This document shows positions 10,044-19,284 of a stretch of 64,000 bases of DNA, in pieces. Under the pieces are notes generated by a model. That model was not told the origin of the DNA. It did not search any database and saw only the letters and a program-made list of their open reading frames with translations. Where the stretch lies: NCBI GenBank assembly GCA_022559845.1, contig CM040126.1:42650458-42714457 (forward strand). The letters run 5' to 3'. How positions within the stretch are numbered: the first letter of the stretch is position 1; every line of letters begins with the position of its first letter. A program made the translations under genes and the position numbers. Source of the stretch: Amorphophallus konjac. Taxonomy: Eukaryota > Streptophyta > Magnoliopsida > Alismatales > Araceae.

Positions 10044-12464
10044 TTGCTATCCATGTCCGGAGCCATGCAAGTCTCTTTTGCTAGAGAGAGGCTTTTGCAC
10101 AAAGCCACGGATAAGTGGAGACACATTGAGAGTTTGAGAGACATTAGGGGGCAAAATCCCATCGAGTCGTGGTGGGGTATGAAGAAAGAGCTTAGGAGGG
10201 TCTATGTTCCCCAATCGATCACCTCCAACCGACCCCACCCAATTACATACGAACAAGTGGGTCCTAGTCGGAGGCAACGAGCCCCACACATAGAAGAGCC
10301 TAGACCCAAGCCCAAACCAAATGACTACGGGAAAGTCCATCATGATCTTCCTACTCCAACCCACACCATTGCCCAGCTTGTGCAAATGATTTCGGATCGG
10401 TTGGATAGGAGGGATGCTTATCTTAACTCACTGTGGCCCTCTAGCCCACAGTCCGCTCCGCCTCCGAGCTCACGCCTACCACCACCCCCGGAGTCCACCC
10501 CTGTGACCCCCTATAGTGGGAATGCTCGGTTCTCTGACCGACGTCCTTCACATTCCCCTATCTTGGAGGACACACATTCGGAGGGGGCCCCACCTGGGTT
10601 TATTCCAGTGACTTATGAGGCAGGACAGGAGTTGGTTGAGGAGTACCTAGCTGACGTTGAGGAGTTAAGGAGTGAGCCTATGGAGCTTCTAGTCGTGCCT
10701 ATACCTATGGAGGTTGGGGCTGACACTTTCAGCCTAGCACCCTTGATAGAGAGCCAAGGCCCCACCCACTTCATAGAGGACTCATTTTCCTCACTTGAGG
10801 ACAATGCTTTTGCCCCTCATCTGGAGCCATCCTTGTCTCTCGAGGGTGAACTTGTCATTGGAGAGCCTCTAGATAGCTGGTTAAGGAAGAGTCCTCATCT
10901 GGATGTCTTGATTCCTTACTACCCACCCTTAGAGCCAGCCCTTCCTATTGTCCCCATTAACTCCTTTCACACAACTTTTCAGTCCTTCAGGTTTATAGAA
11001 GATGTGAGGGAGTTTCTTAGGAGCTTGGATTGCCAATGGGAGTTGACCTACATGTTGGCCTTAGGGTCAGACCAACCTTATAGTCATAGCTTTATATTCC
11101 CTGCCTTGGGCTCCATTACCTCGGTTTACACCATAGGTCATATCACCTCTGAGGTTCTTTTATTCTTTCCCGTCCTGGATGAACTCGATTGCGTCCCCTC
11201 TTATGGCAATACGATCTTGAGGAAGGAACAGTGCCTCCCTTACCTTTCATGTGAGCCCCTTGCCCCATCCATCCTTTTGCCTGAGGGTGGCTATCTGCAC
11301 CAGGGTGAATGTCACACTTGGGCAAGTATTGTGAAGGGACCTGTCGGGAGGGGGTATCATTTCTTTGACCCTTTCGATCCCCTCCCTAGTGAGCCTCCCG
11401 ATTCGTATTCTTCCCCCCCCCACCTTATCGAGGAGGTCCTTTATCACACCCCTTCCACCCATGCTCGCCAACGTCTCACCCAGCCTACATTCACACCTCA
11501 GAGCTTGGTAGGAAAGGATCATCGGTCTTCGTCTCATGCATCTTCAGGGTCATTTAGGGGTTGGTCTCATATAGGGGATGTCATGAGAGAGTTTGGGCAA
11601 TCTAGTCCCCATGAGTCTACCACATTCTGTAGGGCACCCATGCACGATAGATACAACTTTGGTTGCCCAGGTCCTCCCTATGTTGCTCAGTCAAGTAGGT
11701 GTCATAGCCATGCTAGGTCCGTTTTTGGATGTCCAGGACCACCATTGCATTCATACAGGCATCGATCCACTCAGCTAGTTCGGAGTCTACATCATCATCA
11801 CCATCTCGAGGCCAGCAACACTCGTTACAAGGAGTTAGCCGACGTGCACAGACGCACACGTGAGTTCCGCGAGGGAGAGTACGTCCTGGTCCGGGTTAGA
11901 CCGGAGCGGTTTCCTTCGGGAGCCGTCAAGAAACTCCAGGATCGCGGTGCAGGACCATTCAGAGTGTTGAGGCGTATTGGGTCGAACGCGTATGAGATCG
12001 AGCTTCCAGACGACTACGGGATCAGTTCGACATTCAATGTCTCTGATCTGGTAGCTTATCAGGATCCCGCGGTGATACCCAGCGAGTTATTTGGGCCTGA
12101 CCCTCCTGTTGTGAGTGATACACCTACTGAGAGTCCACCTCCTCCAGCCCCACTACAAAAACGCGAGCATATAGATTGCATACTGGATGAGCAGGTGACT
12201 ACTACCAGGAGCGGAGCCTACCAACGCTTCCTAGTGCGTTGGAGAGGGCGCCCCGAGTCGGACAACACCTGGATTACACGCGGAGAGCTGGAGCGGATGG
12301 ATCCGGACCTGCTGGAGCGGTACCTCAGCGATCGTGACCCTTACTCGACGGGGTCGAGTTCTTCCCACCCGGGGAGAATTGGTGAGGACACGAGACGCTA
12401 TCCTCGACGGAGCACCCGGCACACTTCCTCTTCCTTGTGGCTCGGCGATCACGGCATCTACTAG
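10044..12464 (+). CDS. Gag-remnant / integrase C-terminal / chromodomain fusion protein of element B
   Basis: An uninterrupted 806-codon frame. Residues about 1-60 resemble a gypsy gag (KWRHIESL, SWWGMKKELRRVYVP), and gag-like residues in another frame just upstream (near 10005-10060) show that the start is truncated by a frameshift. Residues about 100-590 are a proline- and acid-rich region I do not recognise. Residues about 600-690 match the integrase C-terminal GPF/Y module (GPF at 637-639). Residues 709-764 are a chromodomain (FLVRWRGR, NTWITRGELERM), which in chromoviruses steers integration to marked chromatin. The last 28 codons run across the polypurine tract into the 3' LTR, as also known in some centromeric chromoviruses. 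No catalytic residues for protease, polymerase or integrase are present. ATG at 10044 is the first in frame; the true start is uncertain. Confidence 0.75.
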   Translation: MLSMSGAMQVSFARERLLHKATDKWRHIESLRDIRGQNPIESWWGMKKELRRVYVPQSITSNRPHPITYEQVGPSRRQRAPHIEEPRPKPKPNDYGKVHHDLPTPTHTIAQLVQMISDRLDRRDAYLNSLWPSSPQSAPPPSSRLPPPPESTPVTPYSGNARFSDRRPSHSPILEDTHSEGAPPGFIPVTYEAGQELVEEYLADVEELRSEPMELLVVPIPMEVGADTFSLAPLIESQGPTHFIEDSFSSLEDNAFAPHLEPSLSLEGELVIGEPLDSWLRKSPHLDVLIPYYPPLEPALPIVPINSFHTTFQSFRFIEDVREFLRSLDCQWELTYMLALGSDQPYSHSFIFPALGSITSVYTIGHITSEVLLFFPVLDELDCVPSYGNTILRKEQCLPYLSCEPLAPSILLPEGGYLHQGECHTWASIVKGPVGRGYHFFDPFDPLPSEPPDSYSSPPHLIEEVLYHTPSTHARQRLTQPTFTPQSLVGKDHRSSSHASSGSFRGWSHIGDVMREFGQSSPHESTTFCRAPMHDRYNFGCPGPPYVAQSSRCHSHARSVFGCPGPPLHSYRHRSTQLVRSLHHHHHLEASNTRYKELADVHRRTREFREGEYVLVRVRPERFPSGAVKKLQDRGAGPFRVLRRIGSNAYEIELPDDYGISSTFNVSDLVAYQDPAVIPSELFGPDPPVVSDTPTESPPPPAPLQKREHIDCILDEQVTTTRSGAYQRFLVRWRGRPESDNTWITRGELERMDPDLLERYLSDRDPYSTGSSSSHPGRIGEDTRRYPRRSTRHTSSSLWLGDHGIY

Positions 12465-14366
12465 TGGACTTTTCTCACATTAGGCCATGTTGGGCCTTAG
12501 GTTGGTCCCTGCGTGGACTCGTTATCTAATTATTTTCTTTATTGTCAGACTATTTATTTAGGTGTTGTTGGGCTTTATTTTGTTGGGCTTAGTCTTGGCC
12601 CAAGGGTTAGGATTAGGGTTAGGGCTTGAGGAAGAGGGCGCCTCCATCATTTGGACAAGGGGCGCCACCTTCCTCCCTTGCCCCTTCCCTTTCCCACCTT
12701 TCCTATTTGGGCGCCCCCCATTTTCCCCCCCTTTCCACCTCCTCTTTCCCCTTGGGCGCACCCCTTTCCTCCTTTGATTGGAGAAGGGCTGGCCGCCCCC
12801 CCCCCTCTCCCCTTCCTTGGTCGCCCTCCCCTTCCCCCCTTGGCTAGGGATGAAACCCTAGCTCTTTCCCCCGGCTATATAAGCCTTGTAATTTCTCTTA
12901 GCAAAGGAATTAATGAATGAATTTTGAAGATTGTGCTTGAAGGTGGCTGCGCCCCCCTCTCTCTTTCTCTCTTCTCCTGCGACGGGAGATCGGCGAGGTG
13001 CGACGCCTCAGCCCCCGGTGGACTCCGGGGTTCCCCTTTACCCTCTTCTTCTTCGTCTACGGTTCGTGTGCGGAAGATCAGATTTCTACACCGACTTGCA
13101 GCAGATCTCGCCCCCTCTCTTGGACGAGTTTGGCTCCCTCCTATTTTCTGGAGATACGTTGGCGGATCAGCTTCGCGTTGGCGCTGGTTTCGCGTCAATC
13201 GGAGGTCGGCACCGCCCGTACCGATTTTCTCCGTCGACCTGCGCCAGCACCCCCTTCTCTGCTCGCCCAGCAGGGAGGCCCTTCTTGCGAATTTTCCCCA
13301 GGCCTCCACGCTGCGCCTTTTACCCTGGTTTCTTCAGGGTTCGTAGATCTCCAGGTCCTCTGTCCGACGCCGCCGACGGCGTCACGTTTCGACGTCGTCA
13401 CCGTCCGTGGCAGTCGTTCTAGTGGGCTTGCGCCGGCGGGCCTGCACAGTCCGGCCAGCGAATCAACACCAACTTCCAGCGGCTCCTGCGACTAGTACCG
13501 GCGTCATCTGCCCGCGCCGTTTGACCGAGGACGACTTCTACCAGTCAGCTTCCACCTCCAACCGGCCTGGACCTGTTCGGATACCAGAAGGCCGTTTTCC
13601 GGATTTTACCGTCGGCGTGCGCTGTTCTGCGACCCCAGAACCAGACCTGAGTTGCAGCAGCTCCCACGGCCACCACCGGCGGAACCAGCGCGTCCCCTCT
13701 GACCGGAGCGTACCTGCAGCAGTCAGTGACACGTCCTCCCTGACGGCACCTCATTCGGACGTCGCCTCAGTCCGTGGGACCCATCTTCGTCCAGGCGCGC
13801 GCGATACCGATTCTGCAGCATCGTGCCGTCACCGAGTGCGGCCCGTCAACCCGTGCCCGGCAACCCGAATGCTTTGTTTGTAGCCTGTTACCTCCCTGCG
13901 AGGAGTGGGCCGTTATTGGGTTGTATTTTATTGGTCTTCAGTGTATCGGGTTGTTGGCCCACGGCCGGGGTTCCTTCCCCACGCCTAGGCGTGGAGGTAC
14001 GCGTTCCGACTCCTCTCTTGTGCTTGCTCTTTTAGTATGCTTTTGATTATGCCGCGTGAGAGAGAGTAGGCGCCTAGCTACTTTGTTACCATCACCGCGG
14101 ATCGTGAGTGAGAGCACCCATCCCTTAGCACCATTAGAGCATCGAGCTAGAACGCGACTCCCCTTGTCTTTGGAAATCGACTTTACGCCTAGACACGTGC
14201 GCTTCCCTCCTTGGGACGGCCGAGGTCGGAGTTTCTGTTGAGAGACGTCCTTCACTCTGTGGGATATCACGGTGGTCAGCCACTTGGCGACCCTTGAGCG
14301 TGCTACTGCTTGCCTCAGTTAGAGTCCTTGTGAGTCTTAGTCCGTGTCGGTCCCCGTCCCCCATCA
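12380..14366 (+). repeat. 3' LTR of element B
   Basis: 1987 bp, with about four differences from the 5' copy (two near 12910-12914, one near 13098, one near 13343). It follows GGGGAGAAT (12371-12379), which serves as the polypurine tract and lies inside the coding frame. Open frames over 100 codons within it are repeated identically in the 5' LTR and show no known domain. Confidence 0.95.
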
Positions 14367-14371
14367 CTGTC

Positions 14372-16134
14372 GGCTCTCCCCACTCCCCTTCCTCTTTCTC
14401 TCCCTAACCTGCATCGGAGCAGTGCGTCTTCCTCCCCAGCTCGTCTCTCTCCCCTTCAAACCCTCTCCCTCTTGCTCTCACTCTCTACCAATCTTCTCAC
14501 TCTCAATCCCAAACCACCGGAGCCCCTGTTTCTAACAGAGCACCGTAATCTCTCCTCTCCTCCCACACCCCAGCCTTCTCTCTCACTCTCTACCCCACTT
14601 TCTCATGCAGCAGAGCCCCTCACATGTTCCCTCTCTCACACCTGCACACACTCGGTTCTACCCCTGCGAATGGCCCCTCTGCATGCTGCATCTCCACTTC
14701 CCCCTGTAGTCTTCGACCATACCTTAACCCTCCACCTGCCACAAGCAAGCCCGCCACGTCCACCACCCTCATCCGTTGCACCGCCATGCAGAGCCAATCC
14801 CCATCACCGGCAAACTAGTTGCCCCGCCCTTGTCGTCCGTAACGATGGCTGCCGCCGTTAGTGCCGCGAACCCCACACAAGCGCTAGTGCCGCAAACCCC
14901 ACACAAGCGCTGCCTGTGCCGCATTCCGATGGTGAAGATTGGGCTGGCCAACAACACCGCCACGTCCCGCTCCTACTAGCCGCCTGTGAAGCATCCATCA
15001 GCTACCGTCGTCATCGCGCTACCCTGCTACCATAACCACCAACGCCTTCGTGCCAACCGTCCCGCCGTGGCTCACCCAACCGCCTGCCCCCTCTCCCCCC
15101 CCCCCTCTCCCTCACTCTCTCAAAACCCCCGCGGCGGCCCCCTGTTTGGAACAGGGGCACCGCCGGTGCTCCCGTTCCCCTCCCCTCTCTCCCCTTTGAA
15201 GCCTCCAACCCCCCCCTCTTCTCATTCCCCGCTCCCTTTACTCATCTGCCCCGTTAGGAAAACCCGCCCTCCCCATCACCGACCATCATGACAGCAGCGA
15301 GATCGCCACTAGCAAGCCATTCCCCTCCGAGCACGATCCCCTTCTTGAGCTTGGCAATACCCAGGACGCGGCGGGCACCCAGGCCACCCAATGAGCATGG
15401 CACTCCGCCATGCAACCCACGCCCTGTGCACCTCCAGCCGACGTTGCTGAGGGCCCGAGCACGCCATAGTGTTCCAACAGTCCGTGCTCGCCACCGTCGT
15501 CATCCACGTATCGGCAGGGTCCGTGCCCGCCACTCCGAGCATGGCAATCATAGCGGCCACTCCTCGCCCCGCTGCCCTCAGCTCGCCACCTTCAGCACCG
15601 TCGAAGGGAGAGCTGATCCTCACCGACAGCGCCCTTCCCCGGCAACACCACTGCGGTGCCTTACCTACCGGTCACCACCTACAACACCGTCGACCAGACC
15701 ACCAGATGTATATGCCAGCCACTCCCACAGCAACACACAGCCAGCCGTGGGTCACCACCTGCCACTCTGTCAACCGCCATGAGCTCCCCTGCTATCCACT
15801 GTTCCGAGCAAGCCAGGCCCCCACATCGCTACCATACTGCCGCTGTCACTCCTTCTCTCTCTAAATAATGTTCTCTCTCTCTCTTCCCTCCCTCCCTCTC
15901 TCTACGGGATGATCATCTATATATATATAAGAGTCCCTCTCAATCCTCTCTCTTCACACCTCTCTCTCCCATCCAACTCTAACTCTCTCTTTTCTCTCTT
16001 TAAATCACTCACGCGATCCCCCTTCTCACCTTCTCTCTCTAGCCCCACATTGCCTGCCTTCGCTTCCCCAGCAACACCAGTCTCTCCCTTGCCCCTTCCT
16101 AGCATGCCTGAGCAGAATGGCGTTCGATAGAACA
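14372..16134. other. Pyrimidine-rich right arm of element C
   Basis: About 1.8 kb of C/T-rich sequence with no recognisable protein in any frame; the open frames are Pro/Ser/His-rich products of base composition. It contains an almost perfect 26-bp tandem duplication at 14860-14885 and 14886-14911 (GTGCCGC, AACCCCACACAAGCGCT). Long leaders of this type occur in large non-autonomous LTR elements. Confidence 0.45.
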
Positions 16135-16701
16135 CATGGGTGTTTGTTCATCTATCTTTGCATGCTGATCTTACTGAAGGTTGATGGTTACTGTGTGGGC
16201 ATCACTTATGTCAAGAGTGCTATCTCAAAGGAACAGTGAGCTTGGGTGGAAGTCCACCTGTTTATCATCTCTCCTCTAGATGCTTTGGTTGCTGGTTACT
16301 TCATCAATGCGAAAGACATCACGGGAGCTGAACACATAAGAGATTTATATAATGATGTTGCAACAGTGCATGGTTCTGCAAACAATTTTCCCTCATCATA
16401 CCCTTCAAGACTAAACCCAGGAATGTGCATGTTCCAACAGTATGTAGCTCAAGGGAACCTCACAGCTCTTTCAGTTTGAAGGCAGCATATGATTCATGAC
16501 AGATGAAGAATATCGTGACTCTAGGTGTGGCTATTCGATGTGGAACTTGGTATGATTGCAAGCTTGATTTAAAGAAGTGTTCTTCAAGATAAATCAACAT
16601 AATGCAAGGTTTTAGGGAGATATTCAAAAAAAGTGATGAGAAATATCAAAGAAAATGGAAAGAAAAGAAAAATATCGGACTCGGAAGGTCGTCTCACGTC
16701 A
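16135..16701 (+). other. Possible captured gene fragment at the right end of element C
   Basis: Composition changes sharply from CT-rich to balanced. An open stretch at 16246-16479 has ordinary amino acid composition (SPLDALVAGYFINAKD, GAEHIRDLYNDVATVHG, FQQYVAQGNLTALS) unlike any retroelement domain I know. It is followed by A-rich DNA and the terminal CGTCA. It may be a fragment of a host gene carried by the element. I do not recognise the gene and no full-length product is possible. Confidence 0.35.
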
Positions 16702-17690
16702 GATAGACCTCAGATCAGGTTATCATCAGCTTAGAATTAAAGAAGAGGATATTTATCAATCGGCTTTTCGAAGTCATTATGGCCACTATGAATTCGTAGT
16801 AATGCCGTTTGGGTTAACTAATGCCCCAGTAGCATTCATGCAACTTATGAATAATGTCTTCCAGCCATATCTAGACCAGTTCATTGTTATCTTCATTGAT
16901 GATATCTTGATATATTCCAAGACAAAAGAGGAACATGAACAATATTTGAAAATAGCTTTACAAACAATTAGAGAACACAAGCTTTATGCCAAACTCAATA
17001 AGTGTGAATTCTGGCTCGAGGAAGTCTCATTCCTAGGTCACATTATTTCAAAAGAAGGTATTGCTGTGGATCCTTATAAGGTAGAAGCTGTCAGAAATTG
17101 GAGCCGGTCAACGACTGTATCAGAAGTAAGAAGCTTTCTAGGTCTAGCTGGTTATTATAGAAGATTCATTAAGGACTTCTCAAAAATTGCGGTTCCTTTA
17201 ACTAGACTCACAAGAAAAGAAAACCATTTTGTCTGGTCAACGGACTGTGAAAGGAGCTTTCAAAATCTTAAGAACCATCTTACGACAGCTCCTATTTTAT
17301 CACTACCAATGGAGGGTGGTAGATTCGAAGTGTATACGGATGCGTCTGGCATTGGCTTAGGATGCGTTCTCATGCAGAATGAAAAAGTAATCTGTTATTC
17401 TTCAAGGCAATTGAAACGTCACGAGGAAAACTATCCCGTACATGATTTGAAATTGGCAACGGTTATTTTCACCTTAAAAATTTGGCGTCATTATCTTTAT
17501 GGAGAAAAGTTCACGGTCTACTCGGACCACAAAAGCTTGAAATATTTATTCTCTCAAAAGGAGCTTAACATGAGGCAGAGGAGGTGGTTAGAATATCTCA
17601 AAGACTTTGATTTTGCTATTCATTATCATCCTGGCAAGGCTAATACTGTAGCAGATGCACTCAGCAGAAAACCAATGGGTATGCTATCAA
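16702..17690 (+). pseudogene. Reverse transcriptase C-terminal part and RNase H of element A
   Basis: Resumes after element C with [11 protein letters not shown] (about 16705-16738). The catalytic [10 protein letters not shown] is near 16891-16920. The thumb is followed by RNase H with VYTDASG (about 17332-17352), [20 protein letters not shown] (about 17400-17459) and [10 protein letters not shown] (about 17519-17548). The chain runs into integrase without a stop over this stretch. It is inactive because the N-terminal half is separated by 9.9 kb of inserted DNA and carries nonsense codons. Confidence 0.9.
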
Positions 17691-18954
17691 GTCTTATGAT
17701 AAGTGTAACTAACCTTGTTCCTCAATTTGCTAAGTTGAACTTAGATATTGACATAAAGGAAGAAGATTGTTTCATAGCTAATATCCGAGCTCAACCTACA
17801 TTGATAGAAGATCTGGTCAAGCTGCAAAATGATGATCCTATATTACTAGAAATTAAAGCCAATATTGAACAAAGACCGGATTTGTCTATTTCCAATGACG
17901 GAATATTGTTATTTAAGGGCCGAATATGTGTACCAGATCATGAGGCTACGAAGAAACTAATCCTAGATGAAGCGCATAATTCCAAATACACAATTCATCT
18001 AGGAGGAACAAAGATGTATCAAGATCTTAAAAGAAATTTCTAGTGGCCCAATATGAAGAGAGAGATAGCTAATTTCGTGTCCCGTTGTCTCACCTGCCAA
18101 CAAGTAAAAGTAGAACATTTTAGACTCGCAGGTAAATTACACCCCTTGAGTATTCCCGAATGGAAATGGGAGAGTATAGGGATGGACTTATTATGGGTTT
18201 ACCCGAGACCAGAGGTAGACACGATGGAATATGGGTAATCATAGACCGATTGACTAAATCCGCACACTTCATACCAATAAAGAGTCGATGGTCTGTGGAT
18301 ATTCTAGCAGCATTATACATAAAGGAGATTGTCAAACTACATGGTGTCCCAGTCACTATTATATCTGATAGAGATCCTCGATTCACATCACAATTCTGGA
18401 AGGGTCTACAATATTCACTAGGGACTAGATTGAATTTCAGCACAGCTTTTTATCCACAAACAGATGGTCAAACGGAAAGAACGAATCAGGTAGTAGAAGA
18501 TATGCTCAGGGCTTGTGCTATCGACTTTAGAGGTAGTTGGCATGATCACTTGCCTCTAGTAGAGTTTGCATATAACAATAGCTATCAGGCTAGCATACGA
18601 ATGACACCTTTTGAAGCCTTATATGGAAAAAGCTGTCGATCACCAATATGTTGGAATGAAATAGGGGAAAAGTAATTTCTAGGCCCCGATCTCATCAGGG
18701 ATTCTACAGAGAAGATCAAGCTCATTCAAGAAAGAATGAAAATGGCACAAGATAGGCAAAAGTCTGATGCTGACAATCGAAGACGTGACTTGGAGTTTCA
18801 GGTAGGAGATCATGTATATTTAAAGGTTTCTCCAGGTCGTGGTATTCGAAGATTTGGCATTAAAGGAAAGCTAACTCCAAGATTCATTGGCCCATTTGAA
18901 ATTCTTGAACGGATTGGTGAAGTGACTTACAAACCGGCTTTACCTCCATAATTA
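17691..18954 (+). pseudogene. Integrase of element A
   Basis: Zinc-binding HHCC region ([15 protein letters not shown] near 17978-18018, CLTCQQVK near 18086-18109). The catalytic core has [13 protein letters not shown] near 18360-18400 and [14 protein letters not shown] near 18448-18490. The GPF/Y module is FIGPFEIL near 18883-18906. A TAG at 18041-18043 falls where the family has a tyrosine. A frameshift near 18190 moves the reading frame. TAA codons follow near 18673 and 18949. It inserted cDNA when functional; now inactive. Confidence 0.88.
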
Positions 18955-19236
18955 GCAGGAGTTCATGACGTATTTCACGTCTCTATGCTGAAGAAATATG
19001 TATATGATCCTGACCATATTATCACTTATGACAATCTGGAGATTCAGAAGGATATGACGTTCGAGCAAACGCCAATAAAGATTCTAGAACAGGAAGTGAG
19101 TTAACTAAGAAATAAAGTTATTTCTATGGTCAAGATTCAATGGAAGAAAACATGGCCAAATGAAGTAACTTGGGAAACCGAAGCAGCCATGCGGAAAAGA
19201 TTTCCAGAATTATTTAACTATAAGTACACTCTCTGA
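18955..19236 (+). pseudogene. Chromodomain-like tail of element A integrase
   Basis: After HDVFHVSMLKKY the chain reads TPIKILEQEV, MVKIQWK, NEVTWETEAAMRKRFPELF and ends in TGA at 19234-19236. This is the pattern of the divergent chromodomain at the C terminus of Tekay/Del integrases. One in-frame TAA lies near 19102. It differs clearly from the more canonical chromodomain of element B. Confidence 0.75.
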
Positions 19237-19273
19237 AATCCATATATTGAATTTGGGGACCAAATTCTTCTAA

Positions 19274-19284
19274 GTGGGGGAGGG
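19274..19284 (+). other. Polypurine tract of element A
   Basis: GTGGGGGAGGG directly before the 3' LTR; primes plus-strand DNA synthesis. Confidence 0.85.

Larger units (their letters stand above)
7710..14366 (+). mobile_element. Element B: young non-autonomous chromovirus with one long ORF
   Basis: Complete LTR element inside C. The LTRs at 7710-9696 and 12380-14366 are both 1987 bp, the flanking duplication is CTGTC (7705-7709 and 14367-14371), the primer-binding site is 9700-9711 and the polypurine-like tract 12371-12379. I count only about four substitutions between the LTRs, so this is the most recent insertion in the window. The internal region is just 2.7 kb and has no protease, reverse transcriptase, RNase H or integrase catalytic core. 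It encodes one 806-codon frame with a Gag-like start and an integrase C-terminal module plus chromodomain. Mobility would need proteins from an autonomous relative. Confidence 0.93.
6769..16701 (+). mobile_element. Element C: unclassified insertion, ends TGACG/CGTCA, host of B
   Basis: Inserted in the reverse transcriptase of A with an exact 5-bp duplication GATAG (6764-6768 and 16702-16706). Its ends are TGACGGAATC and CTCACGTCA. Without B (7710-14366 plus 5 bp) it is about 3.3 kb. A 5-bp duplication and TG...CA ends suggest an LTR-type integrase, but I find no terminal direct repeat, no primer-binding site and no pol domain. The left arm has a TATA-like box at 7000-7009 followed by pyrimidine-rich DNA. 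The right arm is a long CT-rich stretch and then 16135-16701, which looks like normal-composition, possibly captured sequence. It could be an LTR element missing one LTR or a large non-autonomous derivative. Confidence 0.7.

Noticed and set aside
16150..16240. RING-finger-like LCGHHLCQEC in element C
   Set aside because: Only half the cysteine/histidine pattern, with a stop just upstream; likely chance or too small a fragment to name.
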